Assembly: GCF_041320595.1 (NCBI RefSeq)
Contig: NZ_CP166625.1
Span: 970,501 to 1,034,500 of the forward strand
Direction of reading: 5' to 3'
DNA length: 64,000 nt
Source of the DNA: Pleomorphomonas sp. PLEO
Lineage (GTDB): Bacteria > Pseudomonadota > Alphaproteobacteria > Rhizobiales > Pleomorphomonadaceae
Shown piece by piece: positions 23,947 to 33,344 of this stretch. Under the pieces are notes generated by a model, which saw nothing but the letters and a program-made list of their open reading frames with translations, made no database searches and was not told where the DNA came from. How positions within the stretch are numbered: the first letter of the stretch is position 1; the number at the start of each line of letters is the position of its first letter. The position numbers and the translations under genes are program-made.

Positions 23947-25493
23947 TGTTCCACCAGGATCGGCAGGAGGTCGCTTCCGAGGGTAGCGGCGAGCCGGCCG
24001 GAGGTGATGAGACGGGTCGCCGCCTCGATGTCCGGGGCAAAATGCCGGTCGTCGGCAAGCTGCGGCACGTCGGCCCGCAACAGCTGAACCGCGGCGGCCA
24101 GAGGCGCGGAGGTGCCAAGCGGCGCGTGAAAGTCGATGCCCTGCGCGGCGGCGAGATACTCGATGCCGATGACGTGGGCGGCGTTCCGCGCCATGCCCGA
24201 GAGGCGGCGGGCGCCATGGGCGGCCATGGAGACGTGATCTTCCTGGTTGGCCGACGTCGGGATGGAATCGACGGAGGCCGGATGGGCCATCTGCTTGTTT
24301 TCCGACACAAGGGCCGCCGCTGTCACCTGTGGGATCATGAAGCCGGAGTTGAGGCCGGGTTTCGGCGTCAGGAAGGCTGGCAAACCGGACAGTGCCGGAT
24401 CGACCAGCATGGCAACGCGGCGTTCGGCGAGCGAGCCGATCTCGCAGATGGCGAGGGCAATGATGTCGGCGGCGAAGGCCACTGGTTCGGCGTGGAAGTT
24501 GCCGCCCGAGATCACCTCGCCTGTGTCGGGGAACACCAGAGGATTATCAGAGACGCCGTTGGCCTCCTCGTTAAGCGTCGCCGCCGCCTGTCTAAGCAGG
24601 TCGAGGCAGGCGCCCATCACCTGCGGCTGGCAGCGCAGGCAATAGGGATCCTGAACGCGGCCGTGGTCGTCGAGGTGCGAGGCGCGGATGGCCGAGCCGG
24701 ACAGCAGGCCGCGCAGGCTGGCGGCGACGTCGATCTGGCCTTTGTGACGGCGCAGAAGATGAATGCGCGGATCGAACGGACCATCCGAACCCATGGCCGC
24801 ATCGACCGACAGCGCGCCGGTGACCAAGGCCGCCTGGAACACGCGCTCGGTCTCGAACAGGCCGGCCAGCGCCAGCGCGGTCGAGACTTGCGTGCCGTTG
24901 AGAAGGGCCAGTCCCTCCTTGGGACCAAGCACCAGCGGCGTGAGGCCGTTCGCCTCCAGTGCCGCGGCGGCGTCGACCGGCCGCCCGTCGACGAATATCT
25001 GCCCGACGCCCATCAGCGCCGCCGTCATGTGAGCGAGGGGCGCCAGGTCGCCGGAGGCGCCGACCGAACCTTGGCCAGGAATGACCGGGATCAGGCCGCG
25101 ATCGAGGCAAGCGGCGAGATGGGCCAGCGTTTCCCAGCGCACGCCGGAAGCACCCTGGGCGAGGCTCGCGAGCTTCGAGGCCATGATCAGCCGGACAACG
25201 GCTATGGGCAGCGGCTCGCCGACGCCGGCGGCGTGCGACAGCACGATGTTGCGCTGGAGCGTTTCGAGATCGGCGGCGTCGATGCGCACCGAAGCGAGTT
25301 TGCCGAAGCCGGTGTTGACGCCGTAGACCGGCTCACCCTTACCGAGAATCGCTTCGATCGTGGCGGCGGCCTTATCGACAGGCCCGCGCGCGGCGGGGTC
25401 GATGGCAACCCCGTCGCCGAAATAGATAGAGCGCCAAACCGACAGCGGCACTTGGCCGGGTATGAGGCGATGGACGATCGGGGTGTCTTTCAT
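23943..25493 (-). CDS. hutH: Histidine ammonia-lyase
   Basis: 516 residues. It deaminates histidine to urocanate. The MIO cofactor forms from the Ala-Ser-Gly in [12 protein letters not shown] (residues about 146-148), and the catalytic-site segments VYGVNTGFG and [10 protein letters not shown] are present. The start overlaps the hutI stop (ATGA), and the stop overlaps hutG. It is co-transcribed with hutI and hutG from the 26.7-kb promoter region. Confidence 0.97.
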   Translation of the reverse strand: MKDTPIVHRLIPGQVPLSVWRSIYFGDGVAIDPAARGPVDKAAATIEAILGKGEPVYGVNTGFGKLASVRIDAADLETLQRNIVLSHAAGVGEPLPIAVVRLIMASKLASLAQGASGVRWETLAHLAACLDRGLIPVIPGQGSVGASGDLAPLAHMTAALMGVGQIFVDGRPVDAAAALEANGLTPLVLGPKEGLALLNGTQVSTALALAGLFETERVFQAALVTGALSVDAAMGSDGPFDPRIHLLRRHKGQIDVAASLRGLLSGSAIRASHLDDHGRVQDPYCLRCQPQVMGACLDLLRQAAATLNEEANGVSDNPLVFPDTGEVISGGNFHAEPVAFAADIIALAICEIGSLAERRVAMLVDPALSGLPAFLTPKPGLNSGFMIPQVTAAALVSENKQMAHPASVDSIPTSANQEDHVSMAAHGARRLSGMARNAAHVIGIEYLAAAQGIDFHAPLGTSAPLAAAVQLLRADVPQLADDRHFAPDIEAATRLITSGRLAATLGSDLLPILVEQ

Positions 25494-26701
25494 TCACCTC
25501 TCCAATAGCGGGCGGCGAGCGGGTTGAAGCCCATGCGGTAGACGAGTTCGGCTGGGCGTTCGACATCCCAGACGGCGAGATCACACCATTTGCCAACTTC
25601 GATCGACCCAGCGTCCCGCGCAAAGCCGAGGGCGGCGGCGGCGTGGATGGTCATGCCGGCCAGGCACTCGGCCACCGTCAAGCGGAACAGGGTCGCCGCC
25701 ATATTCATGGTGAGAAGCGGCGAGGTGAGTGGCGAGGTGCCGGGGTTGCAATCGGTGGCGATGGCGATACGGGTGCCATGCTTTCGGAAAAGCTCGACCG
25801 GCGGCAACTTGGTTTCGCGGATGAAATAGAAGGCGCCGGGCAGCAAAACGGCAACGGTGCCGGCTGCCGCCATGGCGGCGGCGCCATCCTCGTCGGTGTG
25901 CTCCAGATGGTCGGCCGATAGCGCACCGTGGCGGGCGGCGAGCGCCGCGCCACCGAGATTGGACAGTTGGTCGGCGTGAAGGCGTACCTTGAGGCCAAGG
26001 CGCCGGGCGGCGGAGAATAGGTCGTCCACCTCGGCCGGAGAAAAGGCGATCGCCTCACAGAAGGCGTCGACGCAGTCGGCGAGACCTTCAGCGGCAATCG
26101 CCGGCAGCATCTTGTCGCGGACGAGCGCCAGATAGCCGGCGCGGTCGTCGCGGAATTCGACTGGCAGCGCATGGGCGCCGAGGAAGCTGGTGCTGACCGT
26201 CACCTTTCGCTCGGCGGCGAGATGCCGGGCGGCCCGCAACTGAGCGCGCTCGCTTTCGAGGTCGAGGCCGTAGCCGGACTTTATCTCAACGGTGGTGACG
26301 CCCTCGGCGATCAGGCGATCGAGGCGGGGGAGGGCGCTCGCCACGAGGCCGGTCTCGCCGGCGGCTCGGGTGGCGGTGACGGTGGAAACGATGCCGCCGC
26401 CGGCGCGGGCGATTTCCTCATAGCTGGCGCCGGCAAGCCGCAGCTCGAACTCATGGGCGCGATCACCGCCGTGGACGAGATGCGTGTGGCAGTCGATGAG
26501 GCCCGGCGTCACCAGCCGCCCATCTAGATCGATCGTTTCGACACCGGCGCTCGCCGGCAGGCCGTCCGGCATCTGGGCCTCTGGGCCGGCGTAGGCGATG
26601 CGGCCGTCCACGGCGAGGATCACCGCCCGCTCCACCGGCTCAATGCAGGCGGGATCGGCCATCGTGACGAGGCGGGCGTTGCGAAACAGGCGGGTGGCCA
26701 T
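25490..26701 (-). CDS. hutI: Imidazolonepropionase
   Basis: 403 residues, amidohydrolase superfamily. It hydrolyses imidazolone-5-propionate to formiminoglutamate. Metal ligands are in [14 protein letters not shown], the central HADQLSN and the C-terminal [10 protein letters not shown]. The ATG at 26701 is favoured by an AGGT motif and family length. An in-frame ORF continues 44 codons upstream but reads through the divergent promoter region. First gene of hutI-hutH-hutG. Confidence 0.96.
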   Translation of the reverse strand: MATRLFRNARLVTMADPACIEPVERAVILAVDGRIAYAGPEAQMPDGLPASAGVETIDLDGRLVTPGLIDCHTHLVHGGDRAHEFELRLAGASYEEIARAGGGIVSTVTATRAAGETGLVASALPRLDRLIAEGVTTVEIKSGYGLDLESERAQLRAARHLAAERKVTVSTSFLGAHALPVEFRDDRAGYLALVRDKMLPAIAAEGLADCVDAFCEAIAFSPAEVDDLFSAARRLGLKVRLHADQLSNLGGAALAARHGALSADHLEHTDEDGAAAMAAAGTVAVLLPGAFYFIRETKLPPVELFRKHGTRIAIATDCNPGTSPLTSPLLTMNMAATLFRLTVAECLAGMTIHAAAALGFARDAGSIEVGKWCDLAVWDVERPAELVYRMGFNPLAARYWRGE

Positions 26702-26728
26702 GTCGATACCTGCGGTGGATGTTGGTCT

Positions 26729-26745
26729 CATATGTATAGACAACC
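26729..26745. promoter_or_regulatory. HutC/GntR-type operator candidate upstream of hutI
   Basis: The minus strand reads TTGTCTATACAT, which contains GT-n-TA-n-AC, the generic symmetric core bound by GntR-family regulators including HutC. It lies 30-45 bp upstream of the hutI start in the divergent hutI/SDR gap. No hutC gene is in the window, so the binding protein is inferred. Confidence 0.45.
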
Positions 26746-26950
26746 TTGGCCGTGATGCAAGCCATTGGCAAAGACAGCATGGGAATGGCGGACGGCTTGC
26801 GCAAGACAGCCGTGCGGAATCCGAATAGGCCATCGAAAATCGGCATTACGTCTATGGACATCATAGTCCGGAAATGCTGCATTGCCGGCCGCATTGTCCG
26901 GCTGCTCTGGAGGGGCGCCGGTACTTTCCGCTTTTGCCCGGAGTTTCCTC

Positions 26951-27724
26951 ATGTCGCCGCTCGCTCTCTTCAATCTCGAAGGTCGCAAGGCGCTGGTGAC
27001 GGGGGCGAGCCGGGGCATTGGCCGTGCGCTTGCCGAGGCGTTGGCCGGGGCGGGGGCCGATGTCGCCGTGACCGCTCGACAGGCGGCCTCACTCACCGAT
27101 ACCGTCGCCGCTATCGAGGCGCTTGGCCGGCACGCCGTGCCGCTCGCCCACGATGTGCGCGATGTTGCGGCCAGCCGCGTGGTGGTGGAACGAGCTGCCG
27201 AAAAGCTGGGTGGACTCGACATTCTGGTCAACAACGCCGGCTATGAGGAAGTCACGCCGTCGCTCGATATTGAGGAAGATGTGTGGGACCGGGTGGTCGA
27301 CACCAATCTCAAGGGTGCCTTCTTCGTGGCGCAGGCGGCGGCACGGCAGATGCGGACTGCCGGGCGCGGCGGCGCCATCATCAATCTCGCTTCCTTGACC
27401 AGCTATGTCGGCGTGCCGACCGCCGTGCCCTATGGTTCGTCAAAGGCCGGCATTCTCGGTATGACCACTGCGCTGGCGACCGAATGGGCCGGTCTCGGCA
27501 TTCGCGTCAATGCCGTGGCCCCCGGCTATTTCCGCACGGCGATGACCGATGTTTTTTATCAGGACGACGCTTGGCAGGCGTCCATGCTCGGCAAGATTCC
27601 GCTCGGCCGCTTCGGGGCGCTCGGCGATTTGATTGGGGCGGTTATTTTCCTGGCTTCCGATGCGTCTGCCTACATTACAGGCCAATGTATTCCGGTGGAT
27701 GGCGGCTATCTTGCCTCAATTTGA
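26951..27724 (+). CDS. SDR family oxidoreductase
   Basis: 257 residues, classical short-chain dehydrogenase. The dinucleotide-binding motif is TGASRGIG, then NNAGYEE, the catalytic serine region NLASLTSYVG and YGSSK (YxxxK). The C-terminal ITGQCIPVDGGY is typical of FabG-like enzymes. It is divergent from hutI and lies about 120 bp before the ABC transporter operon, so it may belong to that catabolic unit. No good ribosome-binding site precedes the ATG at 26951. Confidence 0.9.
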   Translation: MSPLALFNLEGRKALVTGASRGIGRALAEALAGAGADVAVTARQAASLTDTVAAIEALGRHAVPLAHDVRDVAASRVVVERAAEKLGGLDILVNNAGYEEVTPSLDIEEDVWDRVVDTNLKGAFFVAQAAARQMRTAGRGGAIINLASLTSYVGVPTAVPYGSSKAGILGMTTALATEWAGLGIRVNAVAPGYFRTAMTDVFYQDDAWQASMLGKIPLGRFGALGDLIGAVIFLASDASAYITGQCIPVDGGYLASI

Positions 27725-27843
27725 GGCGTGCATAAAAATTCCGCTAAAAGCGGGTGACGACCTGTCTAGAGATGTATATGGTACCGCGGCGTTTCCTGTT
27801 GGGGAGAGGAAGCGCCAGAACATGAGTGTCAGAGAGTAAGGGG

Positions 27844-28956
27844 ATGACGGAAACGATGGCAGCCGATGCGCCCTCCGCGGTGTCGGTACGCGACGTCAAC
27901 ATGGTGTTCGACGGCGTGCACGCCGTGCGCGACGCTACATTCGACCTGGAAAAGGGACGTTTTCTCACCATTCTCGGCCCATCGGGCTCGGGCAAGACGA
28001 CGCTGCTCCGGATGATCGCCGGTTTTGGCCGGCCGACTTCTGGCGAGGTAGTCATCAATGGCCTCGCCGTCGGCAGTGTGCCGCCGCACAGGCGGTCGAT
28101 CGGCATGGTCTTCCAGAAACTCGCTCTGTTCCCGCATATGACGGCGGCCGAAAACGTCGCCTTCCCCTTGCGCATGCGTCGGTTCGACGCGCGCACCATT
28201 CCCGATCGCGTCCAGCGCTACCTCGACCTCGTCAAGCTTGGGAAGCTGGGCGATCGCCGCATCCACGAGCTCTCCGGCGGCCAGCAGCAGCGGGTTGCCA
28301 TCGCCCGTGCGCTGGTTTTTGAGCCGGACCTGTTGCTGCTCGACGAGCCGCTTGCCGCCCTCGATCGCAAGCTGCGGGAGGAAATGCAGCTGGAATTCCG
28401 TCGCATCCAGCGCGAACTCGACGTCACCACCATCAACGTCACCCACGACCAGCGCGAGGCCTTGGTGGTGTCCGACGAAATCATCGTCATGGACCACGGT
28501 CGCATCCAGCAAAAGGCGCGGCCAGAGGCTACCTATCGCCAGCCGAAGAACGCTTTCGTCGCCAATTTCATCGGCGTCACCAACTTCATCGAGGGCGCCG
28601 TGGCGAGCATCGACGGCGAGCGGATTGTCTTCGATCGTCCTGGCTTTGCCGGCCGGACCGGCAACGGCTTCCGTCCGGAGACGGGCGCGGCGGCGCGCGG
28701 CGCGCTCCGGGCCGAGCAGATCCGGATCGGCAGCGGTCGCGAGGCGCTCGGCGACGTCGACACCATGTTCGACGGCACGGTCACCGACGCCATCTTCGAA
28801 GGCGAGCGCGTCGTCTACGAGGTGGCGGTGACAGATCTCGGTGGGACAACGCTGCGCGTGTTCGATCATGACCCCGTAACCCATAACCAGCACGACATCG
28901 GATCGACGGTCGCGTTGGGATGGAACGTGAAGGATGTGCTGGTCTTCGGGGATTGA
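27844..28956 (+). CDS. ABC transporter ATP-binding protein, polyamine/PotA type
   Basis: 370 residues. Walker A GPSGSGKTT, Q-loop MVFQKLALFPHM, signature LSGGQQQR, Walker B LLLLDEPLAALDRKLR and the switch histidine in NVTHDQREAL are all intact. A C-terminal TOBE region follows from about residue 275. The start is ambiguous: the ATG at 27844 (AAGGGG just upstream) or an in-frame GTG at 27826. First gene of an ATPase-SBP-permease-permease set. Confidence 0.92.
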   Translation: MTETMAADAPSAVSVRDVNMVFDGVHAVRDATFDLEKGRFLTILGPSGSGKTTLLRMIAGFGRPTSGEVVINGLAVGSVPPHRRSIGMVFQKLALFPHMTAAENVAFPLRMRRFDARTIPDRVQRYLDLVKLGKLGDRRIHELSGGQQQRVAIARALVFEPDLLLLDEPLAALDRKLREEMQLEFRRIQRELDVTTINVTHDQREALVVSDEIIVMDHGRIQQKARPEATYRQPKNAFVANFIGVTNFIEGAVASIDGERIVFDRPGFAGRTGNGFRPETGAAARGALRAEQIRIGSGREALGDVDTMFDGTVTDAIFEGERVVYEVAVTDLGGTTLRVFDHDPVTHNQHDIGSTVALGWNVKDVLVFGD

Positions 28957-28962
28957 ACGGAT

Positions 28963-29020
28963 CAGTGCGCAAGCGTCGGACCGAAAAGTGGAAGCCGGTT
29001 TTCGGGCAATCCGATGCGGC
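28963..29020. repeat. Rhizobiales-type intergenic palindromic repeat
   Basis: In the gap between the ATPase and binding-protein genes lies a two-part stem: outer arms tcgga/tccga (28976-28980, 29010-29014) and inner arms ccgaaaa/ttttcgg (28981-28987, 28999-29005). The sequence resembles a short dispersed palindrome familiar from many Hyphomicrobiales genomes. It may also act as an mRNA-stabilising stem downstream of the ATPase gene. Confidence 0.55.
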
Positions 29021-29053
29021 AAAAAAAAGAAACAGAGCCAGAGGAGAACGACA

Positions 29054-30166
29054 ATGACTGGATCGACCAAACCTCCCTTCCTTCTCGGCCGTCGCCGTTT
29101 CCTGCAGGGCGTAGGCCTTGCCGGTGCCGCCGGCCTCGTGGGCATGCCGTTCGGCCGCGCATTCGCCGCCGAACCCGAAAAGCCCAAGGAAATCATCGTC
29201 CGCGCCTGGGGCGGTTCCTGGGTCGACAGCCTGAAGGCTGGCGTCTCCGATCCCTTCACCAAGCTGACCGGCATCGCCGTCCGCCACGACCTCACCGAGG
29301 ATAACGAGATCCAGCCGAAGCTGTGGGCCGCCGCGGCGCAGAAGCGCGTGCCGCCGATCCACGTCAATTGGGACACCACCACCAACGCCACCAAGTCGGC
29401 GCTGCGCGGCGTGACCGAGGATCTGTCGGATCTTGCCAACCTCAAGACCGTGAGCGACGCGGCCAAGCCGGTCGGCGTCGACGGCTATCCGATCGTCAAC
29501 ACCTATGGCTACGTCTACGTGCTGGCCTATCGCCCGGAAGCCTTCCCGGACGGCGCGCCGAAGTCGTGGAACGTGCTGCTCGACCCGAAGTTCAAGGGCC
29601 GCGTCGCCGTCTACAACGATGGCATCGGCCTGCATTTCCCGGCGGAGATCACCGGCGGCGGCAAGCTCGAGGACATTCCGGCCAACATGCAGCCGGCCTG
29701 GGACTTCTTCACCAAGCTCAAGGCCAACGAGCCGCTGATGGGCGAGGACCCCGATTTCACCACCTGGTTCCAGAAGGGCGAAATCGACGTTGCCTGCACC
29801 ATTTCTTCCAACGCCCGCGAAGCCAAGAAGAACGGTATCTCCATCGCCTGGACGGTGCCGGACGAGGGCGCGACCTACGAGACCGACGGTCTTTGGGTGC
29901 CGAAGTATCTGCCGGAAAACGAGCTCTACTGGGCCAAGCAGTATGTCAACTTCGCGCTGACGCTCGACGCGCAGCAGGTGTGGCTCGACGGCCTCGGCCT
30001 GCCGGGCGTGGTGCCGGGCCTCAAGCCGCCGGCCGATCTCGTGGGTGACGCGTCCTATCCGACCAAGGCGGAGGACTACAAGAAGCTGCTGCGCGTCTCC
30101 TCCAAGGTTCAGGTCGAGCACGAGAGCGAGTGGTTCGGCAAGTTCAAGGAAATCATGCAGGGCTGA
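29054..30166 (+). CDS. ABC transporter substrate-binding protein with Tat signal
   Basis: 370 residues, PotD/spermidine-putrescine-like extracellular binding protein. The N-terminus has a twin-arginine signal (GRRRFLQGVGLAGAAGLVG) with probable cleavage near AFA-AEP. The mature part contains IIVRAWGGSW, TYGYVYVLAYRPEAFP and SWNVLLDPKFKGRVAVYN, as in this family. It is exported folded to the periplasm and delivers an unknown, probably small polar or cationic, solute. GAGGAG precedes the ATG at 29054. Confidence 0.92.
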   Translation: MTGSTKPPFLLGRRRFLQGVGLAGAAGLVGMPFGRAFAAEPEKPKEIIVRAWGGSWVDSLKAGVSDPFTKLTGIAVRHDLTEDNEIQPKLWAAAAQKRVPPIHVNWDTTTNATKSALRGVTEDLSDLANLKTVSDAAKPVGVDGYPIVNTYGYVYVLAYRPEAFPDGAPKSWNVLLDPKFKGRVAVYNDGIGLHFPAEITGGGKLEDIPANMQPAWDFFTKLKANEPLMGEDPDFTTWFQKGEIDVACTISSNAREAKKNGISIAWTVPDEGATYETDGLWVPKYLPENELYWAKQYVNFALTLDAQQVWLDGLGLPGVVPGLKPPADLVGDASYPTKAEDYKKLLRVSSKVQVEHESEWFGKFKEIMQG

Positions 30167-30241
30167 TCGTCAGTTCTCTTCCCCCAATGTCCGTCGCCAC
30201 AAGGCGGCGGACTGCCTTTCAGAAATTGATCCGACCCAACA

Positions 30242-31183
30242 ATGCGCCCGAGCCGCACCTCCTATCCCCTGTCCTGGCGCCTGATGGATGCCCTTGAAGC
30301 GATTGCCGCCGCCGTCTGGCCGCGCAGTTTCTCGGCAGCCGTCCCCTGGCTGATGCTGCTGCCGGCCATTGTTCTGGTCGGGCTGCTGGTCCTCGGCCTG
30401 TGGGATATGGCCGATGGTTCGCTCCGAACGCTGGACACCACCACTTTCCTGTCGTCGGATGACTATTCGCTGACGAATTATCACCGCGCCTTCACCGAGA
30501 AGCTGTTCTTCACGGTGGCGAGCCGCAGCCTGATCGGCTCGCTGATCGTCACGGCGATCACGCTCTTTCTCGCCTTTCCCTATTCCTATGTCATGGTGCG
30601 GACGCGCTCGGCGGCCTTGCGCAAGTTCCTGCTGATCGCCCTGTTCCTGCCGTTCTTCATCGGCCAGGTGGTGCGTGCCTATGGCTGGCTGATCATCCTG
30701 GGGTCGCAGGGCATGGTCAACGAGGCGCTCGGTCTCGTCGGTGTGGCGCCGATCCGTCTCCTTTACAATTACCCGGCGGTCCTGTTCGGCCTCGTCCAGT
30801 ACATGCTGCCGTTTGCCGTGCTGATGCTCGCGCCGGCGCTCACCGCCATCCCCGAGGAGATGGAAGCGGCGGCCGGCTCGCTTGGCGCCAACTGGGTGAA
30901 AACCTTCATCCACGTGGTGCTGCCGCTGGCCAAGCCCGGTTTCATCGGTGCCGGTCTGGTGGTGCTGACGCTGTCGCTCACCGACTTCGCCATTCCGGCC
31001 ATCCTCGGTGGCGGCTCGCAGGACTTCATCGCCAACGCCATCTACGACCAGTTCTTCCGAACGTCGGACCAGGGCATGGGGGCGACGCTGGCGCTGCTCC
31101 TGGTGGCCGTCGGCTCTATCATGGTCGGGGTGGTATTCGCGCTGTTCGGGGCCGGCACGCTGGCCATGGGGAGGTCGAAATGA
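30242..31183 (+). CDS. ABC transporter permease (PotB type)
   Basis: 313 residues with about six hydrophobic segments and the cytoplasmic coupling loop EEMEAAAGSLGANWVKTF...LPLAKPG (EAA motif). Inner-membrane subunit. It overlaps the next permease by 4 nt (ATGA). Confidence 0.93.
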   Translation: MRPSRTSYPLSWRLMDALEAIAAAVWPRSFSAAVPWLMLLPAIVLVGLLVLGLWDMADGSLRTLDTTTFLSSDDYSLTNYHRAFTEKLFFTVASRSLIGSLIVTAITLFLAFPYSYVMVRTRSAALRKFLLIALFLPFFIGQVVRAYGWLIILGSQGMVNEALGLVGVAPIRLLYNYPAVLFGLVQYMLPFAVLMLAPALTAIPEEMEAAAGSLGANWVKTFIHVVLPLAKPGFIGAGLVVLTLSLTDFAIPAILGGGSQDFIANAIYDQFFRTSDQGMGATLALLLVAVGSIMVGVVFALFGAGTLAMGRSK

Positions 31184-31980
31184 AGGGCGACCGTTCCAAG
31201 ACCGTGACGCTCTGGACCTTCGTCACGATCGCGCTGGTCATGCTGTCGGCGCCGACGCTGGTGGTGCTGGGCGCTTCGTTCACGGCTGGCAACATGATCA
31301 CCTTCCCGCCGGAGGGGCTGTCGCTCAAGTGGTACGCGGCGATTGCCGGTGCCACCGATCTTCGCGACGCCTTTCTGCGCTCGGTGATTGTCGCCGCCAT
31401 CTGTACGGCGATCTCCATTCCGACGGGTACGCTGGCCGGCATCGCGCTCGCCAAATATCGCGTGCGCTTTGTCGCCGGCGTCCAGGTCTACCTGCTGCTG
31501 CCCTTCACCATTCCGTTGATCGGCTCTGGCATCGGCCTGATGCTGATCTTCGGCAAATGGGGGCTACTTGGCCAGCTCTGGCCGGTGGGCGTCGCCTGCG
31601 CGGTGATCAACCTGCCATTCATGATCTGGGCAGTGACGGCGAGCGCCGCTAGCCTTGATCCCGATCTTGAACTGGCCGCTGCCAACTGCGGTGCGCCGCC
31701 GCTTTCCACTTTCCTTGCCGTGACCATTCCGGCCGTGACGCCCGGCATCATCACCGGCGCTCTGTTGATGTTCATCCTGGCGCTCAACGAATTCCTGGTA
31801 TCGCTGCTCTTGGTCGATGCGCGCATCGTCACGCTGCCGGTGCAGATCTACAATTCCATCCGCTCGATCATCACGCCCGATCTGGCCGCCATCTCCGTGG
31901 TGTTCATCGCCGTCGCCGCCATCGCCATCGCGCTGCTCGACTGGCTGGTTGGGCTGGACATTTTTCTCAAGTCGAAATGA
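31180..31980 (+). CDS. ABC transporter permease (PotC type)
   Basis: 266 residues. Second membrane subunit, with the EAA-type loop DLELAAANCGAPPLSTFLAVTIPAVTPG and six predicted helices. Translationally coupled to the upstream permease and followed 38 bp later by the HisD-like gene, which suggests uptake and oxidation of the same compound. Confidence 0.93.
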   Translation: MKGDRSKTVTLWTFVTIALVMLSAPTLVVLGASFTAGNMITFPPEGLSLKWYAAIAGATDLRDAFLRSVIVAAICTAISIPTGTLAGIALAKYRVRFVAGVQVYLLLPFTIPLIGSGIGLMLIFGKWGLLGQLWPVGVACAVINLPFMIWAVTASAASLDPDLELAAANCGAPPLSTFLAVTIPAVTPGIITGALLMFILALNEFLVSLLLVDARIVTLPVQIYNSIRSIITPDLAAISVVFIAVAAIAIALLDWLVGLDIFLKSK

Positions 31981-32018
31981 AGGCGTGAAAAACGCCCTGC
32001 CGCTCAAGGACTGCTACC

Positions 32019-33341
32019 ATGACCGACGTTTCCTTCCACGATTACGCCAAGCTCGACGCGGCGGCCCGCGCCGCTCTGCTCAAGCGCTCGGAAACCGACC
32101 TCACCTTCTTCCTCGACAAGGTTGGCCCGATTATCGAGGCGGTGAAGAGCGAAGGCGACGCGGCGCTCCATCGCTTTGCCCGCGACCTCGACAAGGCGGA
32201 GGTCAAGCCCGGCGCGCTCAAGGCCTCCGAGGCCGAGTTCGACGCCGCTTTCAAGTCCGTCGAGCCTGAGGTGGTGGACGCGATCCGCTATGGCATCGAG
32301 AACATTCGCCGCTTCCATGAGGAGCAGAAGCCGGAGGCCATGTGGCTGAAGGAGATCCGCCCGGGTGCCTTCGCAGGGGATCGGGTGACGCCCATCAAGT
32401 CGGTGGCCCTTTATATTCCGCGCGGCAAGGGCGCCTTCCCGTCGGTGACCATGATGACGGCGGTGCCGGCCGTCGTTGCCGGCGTACCGGAACTTGCCAT
32501 CGTGACGCCGCCGACACCCGATGGGTCGGTCGACGCGGCGACGCTGGTCGCCGCCCGCCTCGCCGGTGTCGAGACAGTCTACAAGGTGGGTGGCGCGCAG
32601 GCCGTCGCCGCCGTCACCTTCGGCACCGAGACGGTGAAGCCGGCATTGAAGATCGTCGGCCCCGGCAGCCCGTGGGTGGTGGCGGCCAAGCGCCTGTTGT
32701 CCGGCGTCATCGATGCCGGCCTGCCGGCAGGTCCGTCGGAAGCCATCATCTTCGCCGACGATACCGTGCACGGCGGCCTCGCCGCCCTCGACGTGCTGAT
32801 CGAGGCCGAACACGGTCCGGATAGCTCGGCCTATATCGTCACCCATTCACGGCGCGTCGCCGAGCAGGCGCTGGCGGCGCTGCCGGACCACTGGGCGCGC
32901 ATGACGGCGCAGCGGGTCGAGTTTTCCAAGAAGGTGCTGGGTGGCGCCTTTGGCGGCATCATCCTGACCTCGTCGGTCGAGGAGAGCTATGCCTTCGTCA
33001 ACGACTACGCGCCGGAGCATCTGGAGATCCTCTCTACCGATCCTTATGCCCATCTCGGCAAGATCACCGAGGCGGCGGAAATCCTGATGGGGCCGTATAC
33101 GCCGGTTTCCATCGCCAACTTCGGCCTCGGCCCCAATGCCGTGCTGCCGACCAGCCGCTGGGCGCGCACCTGGGGGCCGCTGTCGGTCTACGACTTCGTC
33201 AAGCGGTCGTCGGTCGGCTATGTCACGGCCTCCGCCTATCCGGAACTGGCGCACACCGCCCGCGTGCTCGCCCGCTACGAGGGCTTCTCGTCGCATGAGC
33301 AGGCGGTGTCGGCGGTGCGCGACACCTATCTCAAGGGCTGA
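32019..33341 (+). CDS. Histidinol dehydrogenase family protein, divergent
   Basis: 440 residues with the HisD fold throughout ([53 protein letters not shown]). Compared with E. coli HisD by eye, E326-H327 are kept (APEHLEIL, about E333-H334), and zinc ligands H262 and H419 are kept (about H265, H426). Three other positions are changed: Q259 reads E262, D360 reads N367 and the catalytic H367 reads A374. The gene sits in a transporter operon, not a his operon. A catabolic alcohol dehydrogenase role, as known for the HisD relative HpsN (sulfopropanediol dehydrogenase), is more likely than histidine synthesis. The substrate is unknown. Confidence 0.85.
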   Translation: MTDVSFHDYAKLDAAARAALLKRSETDLTFFLDKVGPIIEAVKSEGDAALHRFARDLDKAEVKPGALKASEAEFDAAFKSVEPEVVDAIRYGIENIRRFHEEQKPEAMWLKEIRPGAFAGDRVTPIKSVALYIPRGKGAFPSVTMMTAVPAVVAGVPELAIVTPPTPDGSVDAATLVAARLAGVETVYKVGGAQAVAAVTFGTETVKPALKIVGPGSPWVVAAKRLLSGVIDAGLPAGPSEAIIFADDTVHGGLAALDVLIEAEHGPDSSAYIVTHSRRVAEQALAALPDHWARMTAQRVEFSKKVLGGAFGGIILTSSVEESYAFVNDYAPEHLEILSTDPYAHLGKITEAAEILMGPYTPVSIANFGLGPNAVLPTSRWARTWGPLSVYDFVKRSSVGYVTASAYPELAHTARVLARYEGFSSHEQAVSAVRDTYLKG

Positions 33342-33344
33342 GCG

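Noticed and set aside
27770-27787. Second HutC-like site before the ABC transporter (TGTCTAGAGATGTATAT)
   Set aside because: It shares only one half of the GTnTAnAC core with the hutI site and has no matching second half, so I do not call it an operator.
32019-33341. Biosynthetic hisD
   Set aside because: Loss of a catalytic histidine and two zinc ligands, together with the catabolic operon context, argue against a role in histidine synthesis.
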